A model generated the notes under the pieces. It worked only from the letters and a program-made list of their open reading frames with translations, had not been told where the DNA came from and ran no database searches. Below, piece after piece: positions 51,070 through 63,569 of a stretch of DNA of 64,000 nt. The DNA lies in assembly GCA_007844125.1 (NCBI GenBank), contig CM017564.1, forward strand, positions 23,828,349-23,892,348, read 5' to 3'. A program made the position numbers and the translations under genes. Origin of the DNA: Sinonovacula constricta. Taxonomy: Eukaryota; Mollusca; Bivalvia; Cardiida; Solecurtidae. The number at the start of each line of letters is the position of its first letter. The stretch's first letter is position 1.

Positions 51070-51705
51070 AAAAATAAAATGAAACATATTGACCCCGCAA
51101 AAATGTTGCTGTTACCACAAAAGCAAACCAAACTCTAACCAGATCACAGCTGGAGAAATGCTCAGCAGTTTGGAGTCAACCGGACCTGGTAGCGCAATCG
51201 GTAGAGCGTCGGCTCCAGGTACGGAGGCCCCGGGTTTGATCCCGGGCTGCGACATACCAAAGTCGTAAAAATGGTCGTGGTATAGCTCCCTTGCTAACGC
51301 TCAAGCAAATATAAGGGTAGTTTTACGACTGGTTGGCCCGGTGTCAGGATAATGTGACTGGGTGTGGTATCATGCCAGGCGTTCACGGCATGCTATATAC
51401 AGTGAAGGCAGAACTATATCTGCTTCAAGTGGACACCGTCCCCAGATAAGTGAAATAATGTTGGTGGGACGATAAACCGAATAAACAAACAAGCAGTTTG
51501 GAGTCCACACACACAAAGAAGCATAGACAAGATAGAAATAATTCAGAGACGTGCGGCTAGTTGGGTCAAGTCCGACTCTTCGTATTATTCACGAGTAACA
51601 CTTATGCTTCAGTTTGAACTAAAAGTTCCTACAAACTAGGCTTGTAGAAACAATGATGATAATGTTCCACAAAAAGAATACCAGGTTGGTGTTGATATAG
51701 ATAAA
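51070..51705 (+). pseudogene. Non-LTR retrotransposon reverse transcriptase, C-terminal relic
   Basis: Before the inserted SINE the frame reads TLTRSQLEKCSAVWS; after it, SPHTQRSIDKIEIIQRRAAS, then WVKSD and SVT-like SRVTLMLQFEL, followed by a frameshift near 51625 and LQTRLVETMMIMFHK. The order LxRSQLEYxSxVWSPH, IExxQRRAxRWV, TxMLxxL is the conserved end of Jockey/CR1-type reverse transcriptases. Broken and inactive. Confidence 0.82.
51178..51491 (+). repeat. SINE-1 inserted in the LINE relic
   Basis: Full-length plus-strand copy: head GGACCTGGTAGCGCAATCGG with A box and GGGTTTGATCCCGGGC B box, tail GGACGATAAACCGAATAAAC. AGCAGTTTGGAGTC is duplicated at 51164-51177 and 51492-51505. Confidence 0.95.
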
Positions 51706-53029
51706 TGTTATGCGAGGCGAAGAAAATCGGCAGAGCCTCGTGCTTTCTTTTTTTCGAGCCGAGCATGATAACATATATCTATATAAACACTAACCTGGTA
51801 TCTTTTTATCCCACCATCTACATTTTTTTTTAAATCGATTAAAAAGGGAAACATTTAAATTTACCGCTAATGCTCCTCCCCTACATCATCTGACATTCTA
51901 ATGCAACACACGAAATTCATGCGCGTGCATAGAGTAAATCCACCAAAAATATTGCCTACATAAGCAGAGTGTACAAAACAGGACACAAACAACAACTTTT
52001 CACAATAAATCCAACACCAAATTTATCATTAAGTCCTTCACGTATCCTCTACCAGATGATATGCCCATTAGTCATTATATTGTAGGTAATTAACCAAGAA
52101 TGTGTTTAAACGCTGTGTCTGCCAGCTGGTTTATATGCAAACAACAACAACAACAAATTAAAAAAGAGCAAATTTATTAAGGTTAGCCACTGTACATAGT
52201 TGTTGGGCAAAGTTCCTAAAATTGGTGCAATTTATAAGTTTATAAATGTTGGTATTCACGTTGTTTTTATACATCTTCGTCACGATTAAATATTCTAATT
52301 TATATAACAACGATAGTAAAGTTGAAAACGGAACTTTATAAACAGTTTCTTCAGCACATAAGGTTCAGAGTTTTCCGAGAAAATCTACTAAACGCAAATG
52401 ATTTATGAAATAATTCTGCCGGGATGGTCTAGTTGCAACGTGCTAACGTTGCAAATAAGAGAACCCCCGATTCGAGCCCTGCATGCTGCCATTTTTGTAA
52501 CTTTTTGTTTTCGTTTTCTTTTTGTTAAAATAATGATTGCGCTTTGCTACACAAAGCTTTGACTTTGTTGCAATTGTTATACGAAAATAAGATTATCTTT
52601 TCAGTTTATCAATGTTTGGGACCTGTTATAAATAAAGAAAAGGTCAACAGGACATTTGACTTGCTTAATGTACGACATAGTAAGTATATTTATGGCGACA
52701 TGGCTGCTTTTGGTAAAATTGCATTTTTATAAAAAAATATTTTCAAAAAATCAATTCTTTTTTGGACCAATCGGAATACTAAGGACAAGGAATGCTGGAC
52801 AAATCATATAAACCGTTCTGATCGCTCGTTGATTTGTTAAAGGTGGTAAGCGAGAGTTTGGCATTATCTAATTTCAGTAACAATATCTTATCTTTGTTTG
52901 GAGTATTTGTACATGATATCTGCAGAAAAAAAGGCCCTTCTTTAGTCTAAGCTTTGATGAGTTTATACAGTATCTCTATTTTAGGGCAGTAAAGCTCGTT
53001 AATCAACGATCAAATTAAACGTTCATTCT
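51706..53029. other. Gene-free AT-rich sequence
   Basis: No exon recognised; holds one tRNA-like segment listed separately. Confidence 0.35.
52422..52500 (+). repeat. tRNA-like segment, probable SINE head
   Basis: GCCGGGATGGTCTAGTTGCAA gives an A-box-like start and CGATTCGAGCCC a B box, but acceptor and T stems do not pair. Not a functional tRNA. Confidence 0.45.
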
Positions 53030-53300
53030 TTTCAAATCTATAAATAAGAACAATCGGGAATCCTGCTAACAGTTGAGGTAAAACATAAGTCACCTGGATT
53101 TCTTAGTTTATAAATAGCTAACTTTGCAGCGTGGCTCAGATAAGAAACACATGTTTAAAATACCGATTGCAACGTTATGGTTCACTTGTCAGACAGGTGT
53201 AGGACATCAATAAACAGCATTTTGCAAAATCTGTTCAGGTAACAATGGATTATTAGGGTGTTTAATGAATATATCTTTGGTCCAAACTGCTGGATACGAG
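53030..53300 (+). repeat. Fold-back-family arm
   Basis: TTTGCAGCGTGGCTCAGATA, AGGACATCAATAAACAGCAT and TTTTGCAAAATCTGTTCAGG as in the other arms. Confidence 0.7.
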
Positions 53301-54173
53301 ATATGACCCTTCATAAGATTGTAATGTATTTAGAATAGGAGAATAATTTCTTGACAATCAAATATATAAATGTTGCAGGGAACCTCTGGCCGTTTCACAT
53401 CATAGTAACAGCAAGTTGACAAAAATTCCATCCGTCACCGCCACTTTTGCAATGGGTGATATAGTCCCTCGTTAATTGTATAAGCGTCAACCATTGTTGA
53501 CATCTGGAATGTTGTTTTTTTCTTTTCTTTTGTTAACACACAAGCTGTTTATTTATACCCCATCACCTGTGTGCAAATTATTTAATGCGAACATTTATGT
53601 TTGTTTGTGAGTGTAAATTTCGAACTTCTGTTGCTATATGGCTCAAATTTATTTATTCATTTAAAGTGTAGGGCTCGAAACTCATTTTGAAGTCTTTTAT
53701 AACCTACGTTATTTAACATATACTCTGTCATTAACAAATACGTTTATTTATTTTTTTTGTTTATTGTTTTTGTATGTTAGTTGTTGTTTTTTTAGTGTGT
53801 GTGTGTGTGTATTTGTGTGTGTGTGCGTGCATTAACTGTTTTGCTTCTCTTCACTACTCTGGATTACCTGCCCCTTGCCACACTTCGCTAAGCAACAGAT
53901 ATATAGAAGCTGGGAGCCAGGCGAGATAAACTACACTGTCTCAAATACTACAACTTCAAGCAGACATGACGCAATTAGCGCTAACAGATGTCGGCTCGAG
54001 TCAGATGTAATTCAAATGATTGTGTTTGGAAGATCCAAAATCGTCGCGACGCTTTTGAAATATTTTAGCAGTTTTAAGCACATCAACCTATAGTATGTAT
54101 CGGAACTGCACATTTACGTGACATACGTGATGTCTTTACGTCAGTCATTAACAATACAACTATTGACTCTTTA
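53301..54173. other. Gene-free sequence with a (TG)n tract
   Basis: GTGTGTGTGTGTGTATTTGT at about 53797-53826. No exon recognised. Confidence 0.4.
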
Positions 54174-55459
54174 CAATCGGAACTCCTCGGGTAATTCCGT
54201 CCTCGGGTCAATCATCCCTCTGATGTATCTGGTGCAATGATACTTGAAGAAATCACGATCGTTTTGTTAGCCGAAAGTCGGAAGAATATGCCTGAAATGT
54301 AGTTCGTACAAAACATAAATAATGGCGACGTTTGACAGTTGTGCGTTTGCTGGGCTGGGTAAATTAAACCTGGGTGATTTAAATTTGAAGCAGCCACAAA
54401 TTGAAATTTTACAGGCAGCATACTGTAGTGAACTGTCATCCGAGCTGTCATCCTTATTTTGACATCTGTCACAAATGAAGTTCCATTTAGGAAATGGCCT
54501 AGGTGATCCGACTACCTACATACACCCGAGAGCAATCGGAACTCCTCTGGTAATTCCATCTTCGGGACACTTATCCTTCGGATCAATCGGAACTTCTCGG
54601 GTAATTCCATCTTCGGGACACTCATCCCTCGGATGTAGCTGGTGTAATGATATGTGCTCAAATCACAATCGTTTTGTTTGCCGGAAGTCGGAAGAAGATG
54701 CTTCAAATGTTGTTCGCACAAAACATAAACAATGACGTCGTTTGGCAGCTGTGTCATTTAATTCATCCTATAAGGATTGTTACGTGTATTTTCTTTGATG
54801 GACATTAGACTTTGGTTCCTCAATTCCATCTTCACATAAACATGATGCTACAACCATTTATTCTTCTCTGGTAATGTTTGTTCTTGATTCAAAAAGTTCA
54901 TTTCAATTATGATCAACCATTCTTGTGTAGTTTTTCTAAACGAAATAATACCCCTTTCTTTTCTAAACACTATGTGGTCATTATTTTTCAATGACGTCAT
55001 TAATTTCGTCATAACTTATCAAAGAAAACATCAGCGCTTGGACATTTTGTAGTCAAACTGATCGGTTTTCTTTTCATTGCTTGCATTTGAGAAACCCATA
55101 AGGAAGTGCGAGCTTAGAGCTCTGTAAAACCGATTTAAGCACCCCGGTCGGCCTATATTGCCGACTGACCGTTCCAAGGCGGTAAGTGTCGGGTTTGTTC
55201 TTTTCGTTAAATGACCTATCACAAATTTGTTCTAACTTTTCACTTGGCTTGCATGTGAAATACCTTTGTCCTGTACCTTTTCAGAGTTTGGTATATATTG
55301 CAATGCTCATAGGACTTTGTCATATATTCTTTGCTGCGCCGCGTAAATCAAACTTGGATGATATAAATTTGAAGCAGCCACAAAGTGAAGTTTTACTGGC
55401 ATCGTACTATAGTGAGCTGTCATCCGAGCTGCCATCTTTGTTTTGACGTGTTTCGATTG
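54174..55459. mobile_element. Composite MITE-E locus with internal duplication and nested insertion
   Basis: A first nearly complete MITE-E runs 54174-54532, then a 51-base repeat of its left end (54533-54583), then another left part 54584-54753, interrupted by foreign sequence and resumed at 55331-55459. The outermost flanks GACTCTTTA (54165-54173) and GACTCTTAA (55460-55468) match at 8 of 9 bases, so the whole composite behaves as one insertion. Confidence 0.82.
54754..55330 (-). repeat. Repeat nested in MITE-E (copy 2 of the 27066 family)
   Basis: Interrupts the MITE-E between CAGCTGTG and TTGCTGCGC. The part 54964-55325 is the reverse of 27066-27400; about 210 further bases (54754-54963) have no match at 27066, so that copy may be shorter. 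Confidence 0.8.
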
Positions 55460-58164
55460 GACTCTTAAGTGAAGCAAATAATCACTCGCAACACTCCGGT
55501 CATTTCTGATCTTTACGGAAAGATGCGGAAAGCACCGATGTTGTCAGAATGCCACTAATGCATACGAAGTGCGAACCATATGGTTCTATATTTCGTGTAA
55601 CTATGCAAGCTTGTTACTTCTGTCGTTTAACTAGTGAGGTCACATCCTTTCCTGTGCCCAACAGGTGTCTTATCCATTAATTATCAACCTGCTCGGAGTT
55701 TCTTTCCGGACAGAAACATTATTTCAAGACGAACATCTTTTTGCCATAACTTGGTCAATGTGAAAAATGCGCTCATTGTAGGGTCTGCGCTGGTTACCAA
55801 CCCTGTTTACATGTACTAGATATTGACAGAAAAAGTAGGCCACTTTCTACTTTCAGTTTGGAAGGTCAACACATGTTAAACTATCATTGAGCGTTTAACA
55901 GAAAATAGAGCCCAAAGTTACTGTGAAGAGAAATAATCTAGCGCCATTAAATGTCTAGTTTGCAGGCAGTATTCATATAATTTGTTACGGGTTTAATGCG
56001 ACTTTAACAAGGCAAGTAAAACCAACATTTTATTAAAAATGGACCTTTATTTCACAGCGTACAGGGATGAATCCGTGTTGGTGGGTGGGGTGATGCATTC
56101 CCTCCCACCACACACACACACACACAACCAGGTAAAAGTGCAGAGAGAAAACACATACATGACAGCTTAAAAATACTAACCTTCTACAGTAAATTTTGTC
56201 TGTTGACTTCTTTGTTGAAGTTAGGGTCCCGTACTGTGTATATAATATCGAGTGTTTACTGCGATAAAGTAGAATGGATCTTGACCCCCCCCCCCCCCAC
56301 ACACACACACACACCAAAAATTTCCGCCCCTGACAATGTATGATGATTTTAACATCTGATTACGTTATATTTGCTAAGATTGACATTCTTTTATGTTAAC
56401 ACGGCTTTTAACTGAGGTTTGAAGCGCAGTCCCTGAATATATTTTCGAAGTCTGCACGCCGTTATTGGGGACGCGCAGGAGAGAGACGCCAATATCTGGA
56501 ATGCTCACTTAAATTTGCCTATGGGGAAAGTTTGTTTTGCGGACTTTCTAAACCCGGTGAAATACGGGTCTTAATTCGGTTAACGGCGTTCTATTTCTAT
56601 CTATTTATTTTTATAATTGTTTGTGTGTGTTTGTAACTTTCGAAATAATTTTTAAAATAAACATTAAGATACAGAAAAAACATATTACGTTCGAGAAAGG
56701 TACTGTCTTAATAATACTTTTTTGAGTAATGTGAGGCTGCTGCACACGTGCAATTTCTGCTTGTACAATTTGGTTTTATAGTTAATTATAATAATTTTGC
56801 AACTTTTTCTACACATATAACATCTACATATGTCGGGTTTCGCTTTTTATTTTGTTTTAAACCATTCTTTGGACTCAGGAATATAAGTTATACATACCTT
56901 TTCTCGAGATTTAAAGAATACTGAAAACTCTCAAATTAAAAACCATAACTTTTCAAATGTCTTTGTTACTTGATCCCATATTGCATTAATCTCTACCTCC
57001 TCTACTTTTTGCGTCGCCTTTGATGCTTCGCATCAACGACTTTTCTTATTGTGAATTTATACGCCTACCATAAACAGTACACTTATTGGCTCGATAATGA
57101 TGCAAACAGAAAATAATTTTGCAGTGTCGATCATGCGGTTCTATGCGCCATGAACATACTTGAACAGTGACCGGACTGCTTTAAAATAGTTTTCAACAGG
57201 TGTCATTTTAAATAGGCGTTGAAAGAGTCTGTCCATATAGTCATACAGCTAACCTCACGAAGATGGACTCTAGCCAACATCGTAGGACACCCACGACCGA
57301 TCCATTTTGTTACTCTCCATTCATCGCCCGTGGGATATTTAGTTCACTTTTCGCCGTTTATGGTAATGATATTTCATTAGTCGCTTCATAATCCGATGAA
57401 GATTTCAGTCCAATGATAAAGCTCGTTCTTTCATTGTTTCGACAGATTGTCAAAATGGTGATGTCGTTGTTATACTTCTAGTCTCTATGCTGAAGAGTAT
57501 AGATTTTGTAAGCAGTATTATGATTGGCCACTTCTTGTTCTATTCAATTCGATAAGACGACAGAAAATATACCAATAAACCCACGGTCGACGAATGTAGT
57601 AAAACGATATCCGAGGATGTCTAGCCAATGGCCAGATGTATAGTCTGTGACCGGTCCAAACCTAGTGCTAGGACACCAAGCTGGTACAAGCTGAGAATAT
57701 GTAAATGAACAAAACAAAACTATATCCCATTTTTGTAAATTTAGGAATGGTGATAATTTGGTAAAAATGAATAGTTTATTTTTATACAAAATATGAGTTA
57801 AGATCTACGCGTATATGAACAACGGAAATAAATTTAAAAAAATCCCGTTTATAGAATACCTCTGACTAATTAAAAGTTACCCCACACGGTAATTCGAACC
57901 TACGCGGACCTGTTGGTTAGATTAAAAGGTGGTAACCGAAAGTTCGCCTATATTGAATACATGAGTGCCTTTCACTTTGCTGGGACATATTGACATAATT
58001 GCTGCAACAATAACAACAACAACAAAACCCCACTCAACCTTAAGCCGCAGGCATAAGAAAAAAAACCCCGACTTAGAACGCTACCGCAATTGTAAGACAG
58101 TACAAATTGTAAAACAAACCATCTCTGGATGTTCCCTCTTTCCAAATCTTCACATAAGCACGAT
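55460..58164. other. Gene-free stretch
   Basis: Short CA tracts at 56110-56127 and 56299-56313 and a C run at 56285-56298. GTAATTCGAACCTACGCGG (57890) resembles an inverted B box without a convincing A box. No exon recognised. Confidence 0.4.
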
Positions 58165-58323
58165 GATGGGATTGGGATTGGACGGCATTTTTGCCGATAC
58201 TGCGCAGCGACATTTCTATCATTATAGCACAGGGGCACTTATGAGGTGCCCAGGGACTGAACCCGGCCGGTCCATTATACTGACACCGACGAGTCAGGCG
58301 TAATGCTGTCCCCTTAGCCCCGA
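58165..58323 (-). repeat. SINE-3 copy, head-less
   Basis: GGGATTGGGATTGGACGGCA tail side, then the body as at 44391 up to TGTCCCCTTAGCCCCGA, where it stops short of the tRNA head. Confidence 0.87.
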
Positions 58324-58327
58324 TTTC

Positions 58328-58610
58328 TGCTAAAACAGACATCGATATCAGGGCAGTTTACTCGAATGATGATATAGATTTATTTAAACAAATACGTGGC
58401 CACGTGGTATTCGTCATTTTAAAAATAGCTAACAGTCCTGCGTAGCGAAGTGAGAAAATACATGCTTGTAATAACGAGTGTGGTGTTATGTTTCATGTTT
58501 CAGTTGTTGGATATCAAAAAGCGGGGTTTCGCTCAATCTTCTCAGGTAAAAATAATTTATATGGTTTGAGAAAAGACAAACTGGTCCAAACTGGCGGATA
58601 CCACCTTTAA
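58328..58610 (+). repeat. Fold-back-family arm
   Basis: Begins next to the SINE-3 end with GACATCGATATCAGGGCAGT; GTGGCCACGTGGTATTCGTC, GCGTAGCGAAGTGAGAAAAT and CAAACTGGCGGATACCACC follow in family order. Confidence 0.65.
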
Positions 58611-60485
58611 AAAATTTTCTGTTAACTTTTTTTTTTCTACAATTACACCCTACGCTGTCATTCGCATCGTCTTAGGCACTTTCCGATACAGTTCGGCAAA
58701 GATTTAAATTAGCCTAGGTGTTCCGAATACTACGCCGTAAGGGTCCGTGAGGTTAGATTTTTCATTTTCATTTAAGTATGATTGTTTAACGATGCATGTG
58801 CACGCCCGCATTAATATGAAACCTATAAGATAGTACACTGGCATAATAGATAGTATGCTTTTAAAGGTATTGAAATATATGTCTCATCTCTCTGACATGC
58901 CAACAATAAAAATGCTGATTAAACTGTCACAGATTGTTTTTAATATTTATTTTTATTTCGTTAAAAATATTCCTTCTGTTTATTTATGCACACAATTTGT
59001 GTGGTTTATTTCGCATGCTTTAATATTAAAACATACATACATTTTGTTGACATACAAATTGAAAAAAAAAAATGTTTGTCGAATTCAGCCTTACGAGGAG
59101 CATTTTGCACCACGTACCACTGAAAGGTTACTTAAAATTTGCGTAGATCTTTTTCGGCGACAACGCTAAATATAATAATAAAATGTAAAGTGAATGCTAA
59201 TTTTAAAATTTACCTAACGTGCTGACTTTGTAAAGGGTGATTTGCTGAGAGAGAAAAAAGGTGAAGGACGCTCGGGAAAAATCGTCAGAGCTCGACAAGA
59301 GTCGGAAAGGTCCGTGGTAAACGTAAGTCTCTACCGTTTTGCAGATAAAACGAAAGGGAAGAAAATATAAACGATTTTTATTACGATTATGTTACAGAGG
59401 CAGATTTAAAATAAACCTGTTTCTGATTTGTTGTTTTATTTCGTGTGGTAATGCTAATGTTGAACAAAATGTAAAATAATATCACAGTTACAGTTTGCAA
59501 GCCTTTCATTTCTATTTTCCTTTCTCTGGGATCAGACAATGTTCTTGTCTTAAAATGATAACAGGTTGAGCAATTATAAATAAAAATGTTGGACCTGCAT
59601 GCATATGGAGGTAGGTTTAAAGTTTTGTTCTTAAAATTATTCTGCATCATGTTTTTTTTTTCTTCAAATTTGTTATATGGTCGTAAAACACTAAACATAT
59701 TTATAACATTTGTAACTTTATTAGTCAAAATTGAAAAGCAATATTAATACCGAGTATGCATATATACAATTTCATAAAAAATACCGGCATGGGGTTAAAA
59801 CAACCAATCAACAACAAGGCAGCAAAAAACCCATCAGGCAACAACAACACCAGTCAAACAGGAAAAAATAATTCTGTGAGCACACAAGTCAAAAAAGGCA
59901 AGAGGGAGATTTACACTGACATTTACTTACTATAAACTATACATGCATGGAACTTATATATTTCAAATTTGTTTAAAAAAATGTCTTGGTGGGATATAAT
60001 TAATTGTTAGATTTTGAATTGTAAAAAACTCAATGCAGCAAAACGTTGTTTTTTTAAAAAAAAAATAAAACACAACTTAAGTCAAGCAGTTTTATTTCCA
60101 AAATATTCCTGGTTTCCACAATACCTTTAGTTGCAGTCAAGTCTTGCAACATAGTAAGTTAATTTAGGCAAGTTTATAGTTAAGTAAACATTGGTGTAAG
60201 AGGGCCAATTCTAAGATATCTTAAGAAATCAATTAAATAGGCATCAATTAACACTATTTCTTGCTGGAAACACCATAAGTGAGGTTGTTTTGATGGTGAA
60301 AATGGTGTTGTCAGCATATAAAGGGTTAAACAACAATGTACAAAACGCATAATCACTGGAACTTTATCACAGTACGTTTTAAAGCTAAAAAAGTTGTAAA
60401 TTGTTTAAATCCGACAAGCATGGGATATTTATACACCCTAAGTGTAGTACAAAATGTGACACAAACATTATCAGTATAAATAGTT
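58611..60485. other. Gene-free AT-rich sequence
   Basis: No exon recognised. AGGGTTAAACAACAATG-type text near 60320 and GGAAACACCATAAGTGAGG at 60268 echo 32718. Confidence 0.35.
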
Positions 60486-60990
60486 CGCACATCAGTAAAG
60501 AGTATCTCGGCAGCCATCTTTGATGGTAACTTTATGGCATGAAATAAATAGAAGCATAAATTTTCCTTCTTTTAATTTCTTCCATTTGTGGTCCAAAAAT
60601 TACAAGCTATACACCATTGGAAAGCTCTTAAAATTTATATTTTTAGAATACAATATTTTTAAAACTGATAAATGCACAAAGAATAAATACACAGAAATAA
60701 ATTAAATCATTTGCTCATCCTTAAACAAAATGAATAGTGTATCTTTTTTGGCTCTATTTTCTCTACCTTTTAAACTATCAAAATATAGTTTTGATACTTA
60801 ATATACTTCATAAAAGCTGTTTATTTTGATCTAAAATTCAGTAAAATAGACTGAAAAATAAAACAGTGGTGTGTTTAATACAGCACATATTTCCGGTTTT
60901 TGGCCTGCATTGGCTTCTGCCTTCTATGATGGCTGCCTTTAACTGTCTTATCAGTGTCTATGACATCACATGGGAACTATCTATTGTAAT
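60486..60990. repeat. Interspersed repeat J, copy 2 (empty site)
   Basis: Colinear with 48413-49033 but without the SINE-3: it passes straight from ATATTTCCGGTTTTTGG to CCTGCATTGGCTTCTGCC at about 60890-60918. Confidence 0.88.
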
Positions 60991-63509
60991 GACAACAAAT
61001 AATAAACTTGATAAGGAAGACAAGATGAGTGGCTTTGAAATTCAAATTGTAAACATGCAAAATATGGAATGGCAAAAACACTTGATAGTTGAGACATTGG
61101 AATATGGCAAATCAAGTGAGTTTATTCATAACAAGAATTAGCAGTACAATTTACTACTTTGTTATTTAATAATTAATTCCTACCTATTTTAAAACAAATA
61201 GTAATGTTTTCTTTTGTGAATATTTGAGCTATAATATTCCTAACTTGTTTATCTAGTATTGATTTTCTGATAAATAAGTATTAATTAATTTTATGTCATA
61301 TCATTCGCAACCAATTAGGGTAAAAGAACAAAACTAATTAAGCTACAAGATAATTGGTAATATTGCATTTTTGAAAGTATTCTTATCTACTTTAACTAAT
61401 ATTGCTGATATGTGCTCAAATGGTTATATTTTGTAATTATTCCTAGCTAATTTAAATAATTATGTTGTTATCATTATGTTTATGTTTCCTATCCTACCTA
61501 ATTTATTTCTACCTATCTAAAGGGTGTGATATTGCAAGGTAACCCATATCTAAGAAAAAATAATATTATGGCAATTTACCTTATTCTTTCTTCCAGTATT
61601 CTTACAAAAGATCAATAAATAGAACTTAATTGAAAGACCTGACTGTTTGTGGGTTTTTAAAGTAGCAAGGTGTCACTAAAATAATATTTAAAAATAGCTT
61701 TATGTCCCACCACTTTATATATTATGTTGTAAAAACAGATCATGTAAATATACTTCAACCCTGATTTTTTTGTCTAATGTGTCTTATAAAAGTCAAAATA
61801 TATTATGAATTGTCTGTTGTTAAATAGCTTTTCAAATGTTATTTGTTAGGAATATAAGATCCAAATGCATCAAACCAACAATAAATAAAGTTTGTATTAT
61901 ACTGTATAGGATACACTTTAGAGTCTAATCCAAATGTATGAGAAAAGCTTGATTGACAAAGAGGATAGACATAGGTTAAATAGTTAATTAATAAACCTAC
62001 ATACATGGTTTCTAATCTATAAAGCGAGATAGCAAATTTAATCTCATAAATGAGTTTATTGATGAAGTAACATAAAAAATTGAAAAAGCTATAATGTGTA
62101 TTTGTGATATATTATATATTAATTAACAAAAAATATCCGTTGGAAATAAGCATACATAGCAGTATAAAGATATGACCTGCTAATTCCTTATCTTTACTTA
62201 GGTCTTGTTGAAAAAATAATTTTTTAAACAGGGTAGGTTGATCTCTAGCTGAAACAAACTATGTAAGCAAATATGTTCTGTGTGAAAAGATAATACATAA
62301 CAAAGGTTTATTTTTTTATTTTTTAACCTGACTTGTTGGCAACTTCTCTTTTTACTTTGCATTCATTATCTTTTATATATTTTAATAATGTTATTTAAGT
62401 GTGAATTACTGAACTATTCATATAAATAATGGCATGGGAAAGTTGTAAAGGTATCATACATGTACAGTGTATGCAAAGCAGAACATCTCAACAAAAGCCA
62501 AAAAAATAAAAAAATAAAAAAAATATATATATATATAAATTTATACATATAATGATATAATCTAAAAAATGCAACAACAAGCCCTAGAAAATTCTCAATT
62601 TTTTCACAGTACAATAAACAATGGAATGTAAAACATGATAATGCAATCACAGTGGCTAAGAAAATTAAAGATGAGGAAAAAATGAGAATAGAAATGCTAA
62701 GTTTGTAAAGCTATACACCCCTTTATTTTAAAATTCAAATATATTTATTTTAAATGTAATTATTTTGTGGAAACATACAGCAAAAGCACATCAACATTAT
62801 AATGGTGAAATCAATTTAAAGGTCTAGGTTTGTATATTCCTTGATGGCTGTTTTAAACAATGCTAAGTCAGAATATAAAAATGAGTCAATATTAAAATAT
62901 TAAGTAAAAAAAGAGGATATAAATATGTTTTAAAATAAATAAGTCTTGTTATAAATAAGTCTGATAAACAATGAAACACCTTCAGCTACAATGGGAGCAA
63001 TAAGACATGATTGGCAAACTTAACATCTTAAAAATAAATGAATTATTAAATTGATAATAAAATGCATGAGCATTCTTAAAAAATCTGGTTTTAAATACCA
63101 GGTTAACTAAAGGGTTTAGTGGCACTGGCATGATATAATAAATACAAAAAATCACATATTTTATACTGATGAAGTAGCTTTCATTTTATCTAATGTGACA
63201 TTTTCCTTTCATTTGAAAAAATCCAAATAAATATAATTTGACAAAATATATATTATATGTTATTATATTATATATGGACACTAAAAACTTACCATACCTT
63301 TACAAAATATGATGAATAATATTCATCACATAAACTCTTTTTTGGATATTTTAACAAAATTTGAGAACTTGCAACTTTTGCCTTTCTCTTGTAGTTTTAC
63401 ATGTTTTGTTAAACTGTTATAATTTTTGGCTAAGAAATACACTTTAACCTTGAAGGAAGTAATAGTAGATGGAAAGTCAGTGGTCAATAAAATAGTTCTG
63501 CTTGAGGAC
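60991..63509. other. Gene-free, very AT-rich sequence
   Basis: No coding or RNA signal recognised; possibly intron of a gene continuing past the window if the exon at 63510 is real. An A/TA-rich tract lies at 62495-62535. Confidence 0.35.
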
Positions 63510-63569
63510 CTAAAATCTGGTATTTTTTCGCTTGTCGTCAGCAATCAGTTCCAAAAAGCAGTCCCTGAC
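63510..63569 (-). CDS. Candidate terminal exon of an unidentified gene (partial)
   Basis: An excellent acceptor (TTTATTTTTTTCTAG|GTCAGG) is followed in phase 0 by 19 codons, VRDCFLELIADDKRKNTRF, and TAG. The segment is richer in GC than its surroundings and reads like a helical C terminus. Being so short, it could be chance. No other exon is visible before 64000. Confidence 0.3.
   Translation of the reverse strand, partial: VRDCFLELIADDKRKNTRF

Noticed and set aside
58855..59169. 104-codon plus-strand frame
   Set aside because: Hydrophobic Lys/Ile/Phe composition follows AT-rich DNA; no splice sites or homology recognised.
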